61,201 nt of DNA, taken from Acinetobacter terrae (lineage in GTDB: Bacteria > Pseudomonadota > Gammaproteobacteria > Pseudomonadales > Moraxellaceae). The translations under genes and the position numbers were made by a program. The notes under the pieces are model-generated. The model worked only from the letters and a program-made list of their open reading frames with translations, did not search any database and was not told the DNA's origin. Location of the stretch: contig NZ_JABERI010000021.1 of the NCBI RefSeq assembly GCF_013004375.1, positions 1 through 61,201 of the forward strand. The letters are read 5' to 3'. This document shows, piece by piece, positions 51,301-59,966 of this stretch (within the stretch, counting starts at the first letter, position 1; each line of letters opens with the position of its first letter).

Positions 51301-51457
51301 ACCTAAAAAGCCTTTCCCATATTTAGTGGTGGGAATTAGCCTGCTGTTAGGCTGCCTGTTCCTTGGGTTGTTCTTCTTGGCAGTGACCAATGAGCCAGAG
51401 TATATGCCTTCACATCAGAAGAAACTGGCTGAAGCAGCAAAGGTTCAAGCTCAATAG
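51293..51457 (+). CDS. small single-pass membrane protein
   Basis: A 54-residue protein with one long hydrophobic helix (LVVGISLLLGCLFLGLFFLA, residues 11-30), then VTNEPEYMPSHQKK and a short Ala/Gln tail. The start overlaps the stop of the upstream unknown gene (ATGAATGA), so translation is coupled. The LAVTNEPEYMPS junction closely resembles that in the small protein at 23774-23992, suggesting one family with a cytoplasmic N-terminus and periplasmic tail. Function unknown. Confidence 0.65.
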   Translation: MNEPKKPFPYLVVGISLLLGCLFLGLFFLAVTNEPEYMPSHQKKLAEAAKVQAQ

Positions 51458-51491
51458 ATAATTCGCTCGCAGGATGAAGATCTTCTGAAGA

Positions 51492-51519
51492 TAATGCCTT
51501 GTTTCGATAAGGCATTTTT
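51492..51519 (+). terminator. terminator after the two-gene unknown operon
   Basis: AATGCCTT pairs with AAGGCATT around an eight-base loop, followed by TTTGG. Confidence 0.8.
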
Positions 51520-51564
51520 GGTTATTGTGAAATAAATATAAGTTGGATGTGTACAGGTTGTGAA

Positions 51565-53025
51565 ATGAAACAAAATGAATTTATCCAATTATTAAGCCAA
51601 AATCTTGCACAGACCAATGAAAATAAATTAAGAACCAAAATATATTTAGCGATTAAAGCAACCTTGCCACAATTAAACCTGCAGTCCGATTTTAAATGTC
51701 CATCCACACGGTTTTTATCCGAACACTTAGGGGTATCTCGTGACACTGTAGAAAAGGTTTATGCCCAATTAGAACAAGAAGGATTGTTGCAACGGATTAA
51801 AGGTAAAGGTACTTTTATTAGGGCACAGGTAAAAGCAGAATCTCAAACATCTGAAGCTGTTGAATACCGACTTCCAGAAAATACCGAGCAATTAGAAAAT
51901 CTATTTTTTGATCAAAACCTGAATTTTTTTGCCGATGGCATGCCTGAAATACGCAATTTCCCGTTTAAAAAATGGTACGAAACTGAAAAAAATGCGCTGA
52001 GTCAGTATGGTTTAAATATTTTCTTAAAAGATAATGCTGCTGGTGATGATTTATTGTGTCAGCAAATTGCTCAACACATTAATTTAAATCGAAATACTCA
52101 AATATCTGCAGAGCAAGTGCTTATTGTGAATAGCACACAGCAAGCGTTATATCTTTGTGGAAGGGTATTATTTAATCCGAATGATAAAATCATTATGGAA
52201 AATCCATATTATTCGAATGCGTATCAACTTTTTAAGCATATGAATCTGGATTTAAAATGTATTGGTTTAGATCGTGAAGGATTAAAAATACAGGATTGTG
52301 CCGATATTCAGGATGCAAAAGCAATTTACGTGACTCCGGCTAATCAGTATCCCAGCGGCATTCAAATGAGTGCAACACGAAAAGAACAAGTTATTGAATA
52401 TGCAGAGCAAAACAATAGTTATATTCTTGAAGATGATTACGATGCCCTATTATTGAATAAAACTCAAAACACGGCTATTTTAGGTTTAGACCCTTATCAA
52501 CGGACGATTTATCTGGGTTCTTTCAGCAAGTACATTTTACCGAGTTTAAGACTATCTTATTTGATTTTACCCAAAGCGTTAATCGAGCCTTTTAAGCGTT
52601 ATCGCAATTATATTGATGGCAGTGCGCCGTCGCAATATTTTCAGGTTTTGCTTGGAAATTTTATGCAACGTGGGCATTATGCTGAATATTTAAGACAGAT
52701 GCAACAACTCTATTTAAAGCGCTATCAAACGTTTATGAGTTGTTTTGAATTTTATTTATCTGAATTCTGTTTTGTGAAACAGCATCATCCCAGTATGCAG
52801 GTCGCATGTTATTTTAAAGCAGAGATTCCAAATGCACTTGAACAGGCTTTGGTAAATGGTGCAGCGCTACACAATATTGCGATTACACGTCTAAGCCAGT
52901 TTTATGAATATGATCGCGAATATGGTTTTGTTCTTGGGTTTAGTTCACTTAACGATACTGAAATTAAACTGTGTATGAAAGAACTGCGCCAACTCATACA
53001 CAATGAATTGGCGCGCCTGATATAA
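51565..53025 (+). CDS. MocR-type GntR regulator with aminotransferase domain
   Basis: A 486-residue MocR/PdxR-type regulator. The N-terminal GntR winged helix is CPSTRFLSEHLGVSRDTVEK near residue 51, followed by GLLQRIKGKGTFIR. A class I aminotransferase-like domain follows, with VNSTQQALYLCGRVLF near 190, YVTPANQYPSGIQMS near 265 and the PLP-Lys site LGSFSKYILPSLRLSY near 318. The ATG at 51565 with AGG upstream is preferred over 51547. Neither neighbour is a pyridoxal or GABA gene, so the target is not evident. Confidence 0.88.
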   Translation: MKQNEFIQLLSQNLAQTNENKLRTKIYLAIKATLPQLNLQSDFKCPSTRFLSEHLGVSRDTVEKVYAQLEQEGLLQRIKGKGTFIRAQVKAESQTSEAVEYRLPENTEQLENLFFDQNLNFFADGMPEIRNFPFKKWYETEKNALSQYGLNIFLKDNAAGDDLLCQQIAQHINLNRNTQISAEQVLIVNSTQQALYLCGRVLFNPNDKIIMENPYYSNAYQLFKHMNLDLKCIGLDREGLKIQDCADIQDAKAIYVTPANQYPSGIQMSATRKEQVIEYAEQNNSYILEDDYDALLLNKTQNTAILGLDPYQRTIYLGSFSKYILPSLRLSYLILPKALIEPFKRYRNYIDGSAPSQYFQVLLGNFMQRGHYAEYLRQMQQLYLKRYQTFMSCFEFYLSEFCFVKQHHPSMQVACYFKAEIPNALEQALVNGAALHNIAITRLSQFYEYDREYGFVLGFSSLNDTEIKLCMKELRQLIHNELARLI

Positions 53026-53063
53026 AGCAATCTGATATTTTTTATAATAAGAATTTAATCCTG

Positions 53064-53618
53064 TTATTTATTCTGTTTACGATAAACACTCGGACGTACA
53101 GGACGGGAACTTTTCCATAAACCTTTTTTCTGTTTTTTGGCTTTATCTTGAAGTGACATCATATATTGTAAATGTTTTTTATCTTTGATGTATTCTTCAT
53201 AGACCCAAGCCGCACCACGTTTGACCATCTCTTCATTCATGCTTTTACGATAGCGGTAAATGACCCCGACACAGCGTCCATACCGATCAACATCGGTAAT
53301 TTTTATCCGTACCCATTTTTGGTGCACCATACTTTTAATCAAACGTGCCGATTCTTTGCCATAGTCCTGATTTGATTCTGGCGCATCGACATAGGCAAAA
53401 CGTAATTTGGTTTCTGAACGTCGTAAGTTTAAGCGATGGCAGGTGAGAGTATCACCATCACTAATGGCTGTGACTCGGCAATAATAGCTTTTTCCCTTTT
53501 TAAAGGGTCTCAATAATTGGGTAAAAAATTGAGCAATTTTTCGGAAAATAAAAAACAAAACAATGCACAACAGCATGCCCAAAATAATGAGCCAAATAGG
53601 GGAGAGACTTGCCAACAT
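53064..53618 (-). CDS. membrane-anchored SNase-like nuclease
   Basis: A 184-residue protein with an N-terminal helix (LIILGMLLCIVLFFIFRKIA) and a staphylococcal-nuclease fold: CRVTAISDGDTLTCHRL near residue 46, LRFAYVDAPESNQDYGKE near 71 and VDRYGRCVGVIYRY near 107, the last with the active-site Arg. It would cleave DNA or RNA with calcium, probably with its catalytic domain outside the inner membrane or in the periplasm. The C-terminus is basic. Confidence 0.83.
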   Translation of the reverse strand: MLASLSPIWLIILGMLLCIVLFFIFRKIAQFFTQLLRPFKKGKSYYCRVTAISDGDTLTCHRLNLRRSETKLRFAYVDAPESNQDYGKESARLIKSMVHQKWVRIKITDVDRYGRCVGVIYRYRKSMNEEMVKRGAAWVYEEYIKDKKHLQYMMSLQDKAKKQKKGLWKSSRPVRPSVYRKQNK

Positions 53619-53977
53619 AGAAGAAATCTTTGTTGAAATTGGCTTGAAAACTTCAGTCCAAATTCAGCAATAAAAAAGAGAAATATGAGGTTTTAGTGTA
53701 ATTCAAATGGCAAAAATTAAGTGCTGAATAAATAGGCAAATAGCGCTGAAACCTTCACCAACTCAGTATTTCGTCTATTTATTCAGCAAAAGATTATATC
53801 TAAATAACAAATAACGCAGATCAATATAAGATGCTAAAACAGCTATAAATAGCCTAAGTGAATTCTATGTCTTCTTATACAAAAAATTAGCTATAAAAAA
53901 CCCATTTAAAAAAATAACATGAGTTGATTTTATACCTAAATAGCCTAAGCAGATTAATATCATTATTATAAAATAGC
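53619..53977. other. spacer carrying three copies of a 12-base repeat
   Basis: No gene is seen. AAATAGCCTAAG occurs at 53847-53858, 53938-53949 and 53971-53982, the last overlapping the stop codon of the LysR gene. The first copy is 91 bases from the second; the second and third are 33 bases apart. No typical terminator is evident. Confidence 0.6.
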
Positions 53978-54907
53978 CTAAGTAAAAATTTTGGAAATTT
54001 CGCTTCGCAAAAAAATATGCCGCAAATTTAATTTCAAATCCTTATGCCAATACATCCCCAAATCAATATTTGGAAGTTCAACAGGGACATCAAAAATATT
54101 TAGACCATCTGCCAATTGTAAATGAACCAATATATTTTTAGGAATGGTGAGAATAGCTTGAGGCTGTTGGCTTAAAATCTGCAGGGCAGTTGAATAATGC
54201 TGACAACGTAAAAAAATCTGACGAGAAAGCTGTTTTCGGTTCAAATAAATATCTTCAACCAAAACCCCAGTACGTCGTGATGAAACTCCAATATGCGGTG
54301 AGGCCAGATAAATATCTTCAGTCATGCTTTGCTGCTGAGTACACACCACAAACTGGTCCTGCACCAGTTTTTCAAATTGAATTTTTTCCCCAAAGTTTTG
54401 TTCTAAATCAATCACAAAATCTACTTGCTGAGTGGCCAGATCGGTAACGACATTTTTACGGTCTAGCTTAATACTGGAAAATTGAATCGCTAAATTAAGT
54501 TGGTGAAAATGTTCCACTAATTTGGGGAAGATAATCGGCTCAATTTCATCATGCACTGCAATTTTTAAGGTTTGCACCATGCTCGAATCAAAATTTCGTT
54601 TTTGTATTGAAATACCTTTAATTGCAATCAAGGCATTTTTAATCACAGGATAAATCTGTTCAGCAAATGGTGTGGGTAACATTTTACTGCCTGCACGGAC
54701 AAATAAATCATCCTGCAAATGTTGTCTTAGCCGTTGCAAGGCATGACTGGCCGCAGATTGGCTAATACATAAAATCTGCGCAGATTTGGAAATACTTCTT
54801 TGCTCATAAATCGCAATAAAAAGTGGATATAAATTAATATCGATACGGTGGAAAATTGCCAGATCAACGGTACTACTAATCGGACTTTTATTATGAATAC
54901 TGTTCAT
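53978..54907 (-). CDS. LysR-family regulator
   Basis: A 309-residue LysR-type regulator. RSISKSAQILCISQSAASHAL near residue 37 is the helix-turn-helix, then LRQHLQDDLFVRAGSKMLPT; the effector domain begins near residue 90 (LKIAVHDEIEPIIFPKLVEHF). The head resembles NahR/NodD-like members that start RIDINLYPLFIAIYE. It is divergent from the acyl-CoA dehydrogenase gene 94 bases away and so probably controls the 55-59 kb cluster. Confidence 0.87.
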   Translation of the reverse strand: MNSIHNKSPISSTVDLAIFHRIDINLYPLFIAIYEQRSISKSAQILCISQSAASHALQRLRQHLQDDLFVRAGSKMLPTPFAEQIYPVIKNALIAIKGISIQKRNFDSSMVQTLKIAVHDEIEPIIFPKLVEHFHQLNLAIQFSSIKLDRKNVVTDLATQQVDFVIDLEQNFGEKIQFEKLVQDQFVVCTQQQSMTEDIYLASPHIGVSSRRTGVLVEDIYLNRKQLSRQIFLRCQHYSTALQILSQQPQAILTIPKNILVHLQLADGLNIFDVPVELPNIDLGMYWHKDLKLNLRHIFLRSEISKIFT

Positions 54908-55001
54908 AGTTTCGTATTGAATTAAATCATTTTGTTCATAGTAGTTTTTGAGCTAAGGTGTTGTAAAGAGCAGTAATGACAATATTTAGAGGGAAGTTGC
55001 C

Positions 55002-56240
55002 ATGTTTGAATTATCAGCACGTGCACAAGATTTTGTAGAACGTACCAAAACCTTTATAAAAAATGAAATTGAACCGGTTGAAACAGAATTTTGGAATGAA
55101 GTTCATGCGTTGAATCAAGGTGGTGACTGGACAAAATGGCAATGGCCAGCACAAATCGAAGTCCTTAAAAATAAAGCCAAAGCAGCTGGGCTTTGGAACA
55201 TGTTCCTACCGGATCCTGTTTTAGGACAAGGTTTATCTGTACAGGAATATGCCCATATTGCCGAACTGACAGGTCGCAGTTTAATTGCACCTACCGTATT
55301 TAACTGTAATGCACCTGACAGTGGCAACATGGAAGTGTTGTGGCGTTATGGTTCTGATGCCCAAAAACAACAGTGGTTAACGCCCTTACTCGAAGGCAAA
55401 ATCCGGTCAGTGTTTTGTATGACTGAACCAGATGTCGCTTCTAGTGATGCAACCAATATGCAGGCGACGGCGGTCATTGAAGGTGATGAAATTGTTTTAA
55501 ATGGTCGTAAATGGTGGTCGTCAGGTTTAGGCGATCCTAATGCAAAACTCATCATTTTTATGGCGCATACCCCAGACGCAAGCAAAGACCGTCATCATCA
55601 ACATTCTATGGTTCTGGTTCCTGTAGAAACTTCAGGCGTGAAAATAGAACGGATGTTGCCGGTTTTTGGTGATTACGATGCACCACATGGTCACGGCGAA
55701 ATCAGCTTCAATAATGTCCGTGTTCCGGTTGCCAACTTTATTGGTGGTGCGGGGCAAGGTTTTGAAATTGCCCAAGGTCGTTTAGGACCAGGTCGTATTC
55801 ATCATTGCATGCGTTGTATTGGCGCGGCAGAAAAATCACTTGAACTGATGATTGACCGCGGCATGAGCCGAACTGCTTTTGGTAAAGAAATTTTAAAATT
55901 GGGCGGTAACCTGGAACGTGTTGCTGAAGCCCGAGTTGCCATTGATCAAGCTCGACTTTTAACTTTGTATGCCGCGTATAAAATGGATACTTTAGGCAAT
56001 ATGGCTGCTTTAACTGAAATCTCTGCGATTAAAGTAGTTGCGCCAAGTGTGCTGGAAAAAGTAGTCGATATGGCAATCCAGATTCACGGCGGTGCAGGGG
56101 TTTCGCGTGATACACCACTGACAGGTTTCTTTGCTCAAGCACGTAGCCTACGTTTGGCCGACGGTCCCGATGAAGTGCATAAAGGCATGATTGCCAAGCT
56201 TGAACTGGCAAAACGTGGCTACGGTTCACGTCGCAAGTAA
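55002..56240 (+). CDS. acyl-CoA dehydrogenase, ACAD10/11 type
   Basis: A 412-residue flavin acyl-CoA dehydrogenase. CMTEPDVASSDATNMQATA near residue 145 is the FAD/substrate motif, GRKWWSSGLGDPNAKL follows, and IQIHGGAGVSRDTPLTGFFA near 363 is typical. The end, RLADGPDEVHKGMIAKLELAK, matches the ACAD10/ACAD11 branch, in which the usual catalytic Glu position carries Asp in ADGPDEVH. GAGGGAA precedes the ATG. A kinase gene follows, as in the fused mammalian ACAD10/11 proteins, suggesting 4-hydroxyacyl-CoA processing. Confidence 0.88.
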   Translation: MFELSARAQDFVERTKTFIKNEIEPVETEFWNEVHALNQGGDWTKWQWPAQIEVLKNKAKAAGLWNMFLPDPVLGQGLSVQEYAHIAELTGRSLIAPTVFNCNAPDSGNMEVLWRYGSDAQKQQWLTPLLEGKIRSVFCMTEPDVASSDATNMQATAVIEGDEIVLNGRKWWSSGLGDPNAKLIIFMAHTPDASKDRHHQHSMVLVPVETSGVKIERMLPVFGDYDAPHGHGEISFNNVRVPVANFIGGAGQGFEIAQGRLGPGRIHHCMRCIGAAEKSLELMIDRGMSRTAFGKEILKLGGNLERVAEARVAIDQARLLTLYAAYKMDTLGNMAALTEISAIKVVAPSVLEKVVDMAIQIHGGAGVSRDTPLTGFFAQARSLRLADGPDEVHKGMIAKLELAKRGYGSRRK

Positions 56241-56261
56241 TATCTAAAAATATTGTAGATG

Positions 56262-56339
56262 AGACTTCTTACAACTTTGTACAAATTTTCCTATCAATGG
56301 AAAATGAAAAAGGTATAAATAAGGTGATGTAAGAAGTCT
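56262..56339 (+). promoter_or_regulatory. long inverted repeat in the ACAD-kinase spacer
   Basis: AGACTTCTTACA (56262-56273) and TGTAAGAAGTCT (56328-56339) are perfect 12-base arms, 54 bases apart. Inside, ATTTTCC and GGAAAAT make a second 7-base stem. The structure lies between two genes of the same cluster and ends in TTTT, so it may be an attenuator, processing site or mRNA-stability element. Confidence 0.5.
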
Positions 56340-56368
56340 TTTGAAATTGAAGATTTAGGAAAATAACA

Positions 56369-57493
56369 ATGTCAGTCATTGATGTGAGTGGAAATGTTCG
56401 TCCGGGCGAAGAACTGGACGTAATCTCAGTAGAAAACTGGTTAAAAGCACAAGGTATTGATTTACAGGGTCAGGTCGAAGTCACTCAATATTCAGGTGGA
56501 GCTTCAAACTGGACTTACCGTTTGAAATACGACAATACTGATTTGATTCTACGTCGTCCGCCTAAAGGTACTAAAGCCAAATCTGCCCATGACATGGCAC
56601 GTGAATACAATGTGCAAAAAAATCTGGCACCGTTCTATCCTGTACTGCCTAAAATGGTCGCGTTGTGTCAGGACGAATCCGTGATTGGCTGTGACTTCTA
56701 TGTGATGCAAAGGATAGAAGGCATTATTCCGCGTGCCAATTTACCCAAAGAACTGCATTTCAATGAAGCACAAGTTCGCGAACTGTGTATCAATGTCATC
56801 GACAAATTGATTGAATTGCATCAAGTCCCTTATCAAGGAACAGAGCTGGAAAAACTGGGCAAAGGCGACGGATACTGTCGTCGTCAGGTGGAAGGTTGGG
56901 ATGCACGCTATGAAAAAGCCAAAACCATCAATGTGCCTTCCTTTAAATATGTACGTAACTGGCTCAAAGACAATATTCCTGCGGATTCGACCAGTTGCAT
57001 CATTCACAATGACTGGCGTTTTGATAACGTGATTTTAGATCCCCACAATCCAACTCAGGTCATTGGCGTGCTAGACTGGGAAATGGCCACTGTGGGTGAT
57101 CCGCTGATGGATTTGGGTTCAGCTTTGGCCTATTGGGTTGAAGAGACTGACAATCAAATTTTTAAAGCGACACGTCGTCAACCTACCCATTTAAAAGGCA
57201 TGTTTAGCCGTAAAGAAGTGGTAGATTATTATTTAGAAAAAACGGGTCTGCAGCCTGAAAACTGGACCTTCTATGAAGTGTTCGGCATTTTCCGTTTAGC
57301 CGTGATCGCGCAGCAAATTTATTACCGTTATCACCACAAACAAACCAATAATCCTGCGTTTAAGGATTTCTGGATTGTGATTCATGCCTTACATATCCGT
57401 GCATTAAAACTGATTGGTAAACAGAAGTTCGAAGCCAATGACATTGCACAGAAATATAAAGCAAAACTTCAGGAAATTTTAGGAAAATTATAA
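56369..57493 (+). CDS. APH-family kinase, ACAD10/11- or LvaA-like
   Basis: A 374-residue aminoglycoside-phosphotransferase-fold kinase. YSGGASNWTYRLKY near residue 42 is the nucleotide-binding loop, LILRRPPKGT gives the phosphate-binding Lys/Arg strand, the catalytic loop is IIHNDWRFDNVILD near 211 and GVLDWEMATVGDP near 233 holds the metal Asp. In mammals this domain is fused to an ACAD (ACAD10/11) and phosphorylates 4-hydroxyacyl-CoA, as does Pseudomonas LvaA. The stop overlaps the next start by one base. Confidence 0.85.
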   Translation: MSVIDVSGNVRPGEELDVISVENWLKAQGIDLQGQVEVTQYSGGASNWTYRLKYDNTDLILRRPPKGTKAKSAHDMAREYNVQKNLAPFYPVLPKMVALCQDESVIGCDFYVMQRIEGIIPRANLPKELHFNEAQVRELCINVIDKLIELHQVPYQGTELEKLGKGDGYCRRQVEGWDARYEKAKTINVPSFKYVRNWLKDNIPADSTSCIIHNDWRFDNVILDPHNPTQVIGVLDWEMATVGDPLMDLGSALAYWVEETDNQIFKATRRQPTHLKGMFSRKEVVDYYLEKTGLQPENWTFYEVFGIFRLAVIAQQIYYRYHHKQTNNPAFKDFWIVIHALHIRALKLIGKQKFEANDIAQKYKAKLQEILGKL

Positions 57494-58191
57494 TGACCAC
57501 AATTTATCTGATTCGTCACGGGCAGGCTTCATTTGGTGCGGAAAGTTATGACAAACTTTCACCGAATGGCGAATTACAGGCAAAATTATTGGGTCAGTAT
57601 TTCAATCAAATTCTGAAAGAAGAACCTTATGTCGTTGCCGGTTCGATGCAGCGTCATCAACAAACCGCCAATCTTGCTTTGGCTGAATGTTTTCCCGAGA
57701 CAGAAATTCAAACCGACAGTGCTTGGAACGAGTTCAACCATCAACAGGTTTTTGCCCAATATGAACCGCGTTTTAATGAACCACATTTGTTAAAACAGGA
57801 TGTCGAAAATGAAGTCAATCCACGTGCGTATTTAGCCAAAATTTTTGAAGGTGCCATTGAACGCTGGACCGGTGGTGACTATCACCATGAATATGATGAG
57901 TCCTGGCCAGATTTTAAAAGCCGTGTAGAAACGGCACTACAAAATTTATGTGATGAATTGGCAAAAACCAAACCGCGTTATGCCGTGGTATTTACCTCGG
58001 GTGGGGTGATTTCAGTGGCTGCAGGCAAATTACTCGAGCTTAATGCAAATCGTACTTTTGCACTGAACTGGGCGATTACCAATACCAGTATAACTACATT
58101 ACGTTTGGTTGGAAACGAGCCGCAATTACTGAGTTTAAATGAACATCATTTTATTAAAGCTGAAGATCCTCAATTACTGACATGGATTTGA
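57493..58191 (+). CDS. histidine phosphatase family protein
   Basis: A 232-residue phosphoglycerate-mutase-type phosphatase: IYLIRHGQASFGAESYD at the start carries the catalytic His, VVAGSMQRHQQTANLAL near 48 and VVFTSGGVISVAAG near 165 follow. The second catalytic His of the fold, usually in a HGG motif, is replaced by Ser (TSGGV), so turnover may differ. It is coupled to the kinase gene by a TAATG overlap. It may remove a phosphate from the pathway intermediate or act as a repair enzyme. Confidence 0.83.
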   Translation: MTTIYLIRHGQASFGAESYDKLSPNGELQAKLLGQYFNQILKEEPYVVAGSMQRHQQTANLALAECFPETEIQTDSAWNEFNHQQVFAQYEPRFNEPHLLKQDVENEVNPRAYLAKIFEGAIERWTGGDYHHEYDESWPDFKSRVETALQNLCDELAKTKPRYAVVFTSGGVISVAAGKLLELNANRTFALNWAITNTSITTLRLVGNEPQLLSLNEHHFIKAEDPQLLTWI

Positions 58192-58219
58192 TATTAGAAA
58201 AATAGGAAAGGAATAGATC

Positions 58220-58963
58220 ATGGCAAAAACGATTTTAATTACCGGTGCCAGCTCGGGTATTGGTGCGGGAATGGCACGTGAATTTGCACAAAAAGGCTAT
58301 AACCTTGCCATTTGCGCACGTCGTTTGGAACGTCTTGAAACTTTAAAGCAAGAACTTGAAAGCAAATATGGCATTAAAGTGATTGCGAAAACTTTAGACG
58401 TGACCAATTACGATCAAGTCTTTGAAGTATTTAAAGCTTTCAAAGAGGAATTTGGCACGATTGACCGTGTGATCGTAAACGCAGGTGTTGGAGAGGGTCG
58501 TCGTATTGGTAAAGGCAATTTTGAAATTAACCGTGCTACGGTAGAAACCAACTTTATTTCTGCTTTAGCGCAATGTGAAGCGGCTGTTGAAATTTTCCGT
58601 GCGCAAAATTCTGGTCATCTGGTGATGATTTCATCGATGAGTGCAATGCGTGGAATGCCAAAACATTTAACCGCGTACGGCGCAAGCAAGGCAGGGGTTG
58701 CACATTTGGCAGAAGGTATTCGGGCCGAACTGATGGATACGCCAATTAAAGTCACCACCATATTCCCGGGTTATATTCGTACCGAACTGAATGAAGGCGC
58801 GAATAAATTACCTTTTGAAGTGGATGAAAAAACAGGATCGCATTTACTGGTGAAAGCCATTGAAAAAGCACCGGTCAAAGCTTATGTCCCACAATGGCCT
58901 TGGTTGCCATTAGGTTTGGCAATGAAAGTATTGCCGCTAAAGTGGGTGAATAAGTTGGGTTGA
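58220..58963 (+). CDS. SDR family oxidoreductase
   Basis: A 247-residue classical short-chain dehydrogenase. ITGASSGIGAGMAREFA gives the NAD(P)-binding motif, VNAGVGEG near 87, the catalytic Ser in ISSMSAMRG near 135 and YGASKAG near 149 the Tyr and Lys. It is the last gene of the cluster, 28 bases after the phosphatase, with a terminator behind. In the 4-hydroxyacyl-CoA scheme it could be the hydroxyacyl dehydrogenase (LvaD-like position), though the exact substrate is open. Confidence 0.88.
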   Translation: MAKTILITGASSGIGAGMAREFAQKGYNLAICARRLERLETLKQELESKYGIKVIAKTLDVTNYDQVFEVFKAFKEEFGTIDRVIVNAGVGEGRRIGKGNFEINRATVETNFISALAQCEAAVEIFRAQNSGHLVMISSMSAMRGMPKHLTAYGASKAGVAHLAEGIRAELMDTPIKVTTIFPGYIRTELNEGANKLPFEVDEKTGSHLLVKAIEKAPVKAYVPQWPWLPLGLAMKVLPLKWVNKLG

Positions 58964-58977
58964 GGAGCTAATGAATC

Positions 58978-59003
58978 GAAGGCGCTGAATGCGCCTTTTA
59001 TTT
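58978..59003 (+). terminator. terminator of the 55-59 kb cluster
   Basis: AAGGCGC pairs with GCGCCTT around a five-base loop, followed by a T-rich stretch (TTATTTTTC). Confidence 0.85.
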
Positions 59004-59048
59004 TTCCAAGATTTTTTAATAAACATTAAGGTCGTGATAGCGACTCAA

Positions 59049-59360
59049 TTATCTATTATTTTTAGAAATAAGAATGCCTAACATCATAATGAAGGTGCTC
59101 ACTCCACCTATGACAAAACTCATGAGTCCCATTTCAACAGTCAATATCTCATTCCAAAGATTATTATTGCTCCAGGGTACATAAACACCCTGTCTCCACA
59201 AAAAGCTAATCGCACATAAAATGAGAAAGCTGATGAAAGTTGCAATGATAAGCGTAACGACAAGATTTTTCCAAATTTTACAGCCGACGATTAATGTAAT
59301 AACGGTGAGGCCAACTATTGCAATTATTGATATTAATAAAACACTATTCCAATAGTCCAT
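59049..59360 (-). CDS. hypothetical membrane protein
   Basis: A 103-residue protein with three hydrophobic helices (LLISIIAIVGLTVITLIVG, LVVTLIIATFISFLILCAIS and MGLMSFVIGGVSTFIMMLGI). I know no family for it. It has no signal cleavage site and few charges, so it is an inner-membrane protein of unknown role. It is convergent with the SDR gene. Confidence 0.6.
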   Translation of the reverse strand: MDYWNSVLLISIIAIVGLTVITLIVGCKIWKNLVVTLIIATFISFLILCAISFLWRQGVYVPWSNNNLWNEILTVEMGLMSFVIGGVSTFIMMLGILISKNNR

Positions 59361-59933
59361 ATTGATTACTCTTGGCTAAGTCAATAATAAAATTATGAGA
59401 GTTTCGTGTTTAAATTTCTAAATGTTACTTTAATATGAATCTCCGATAAAAAGTAGGTAATTTTTCCAAAAAATGCTGGAGTTTAGCTTTCTTATGAATA
59501 AATCTTTATTAAATTACTGAAAAGCAGATTGTTTAGTCTAATTAGATGAAACTGAATTTTTAAAATAATTGAAAGAAGATATTTACTGGATAGAAGTTTC
59601 GCATCAAATGGAACAATAACGGCTTATTATTAAAGTTTGATCAGTGAAGTAATTATACTCTAATTGTATTAATGCAAAGATCGAGCAAAAGTCCGAATTT
59701 TAAGGAAGGGGCTTTTTATCAAATTCAGCATCTATAGCTTCGACTTGCAGTTCTAAATAAATAGCTTTAAACATGGGAAGGATATATTTTTTTAATGACA
59801 TTCTTTATTGATCATATTTTCTAGTTTTATCGCTGAAACCAGAGGATATTTCATGTTTTAAAATGATGATGCTCGAGATATTTTTAACAATATGCACATT
59901 GGGTCAATGATTTTAACAAGCTAAAATCGTATA
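59361..59933. other. gene-poor spacer with a possible short peptide gene
   Basis: No firm gene. A minus-strand frame 59700-59801 (33 residues, MSLKKYILPMFKAIYLELQV, then a short acidic tail ending KPLP) begins with ATG but has only a weak ribosome site; it may be a remnant of a larger gene. Nothing else is recognisable. Confidence 0.4.
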
Positions 59934-59966
59934 TTGATCAATATATTTTTGCTATTTAAATCATTT

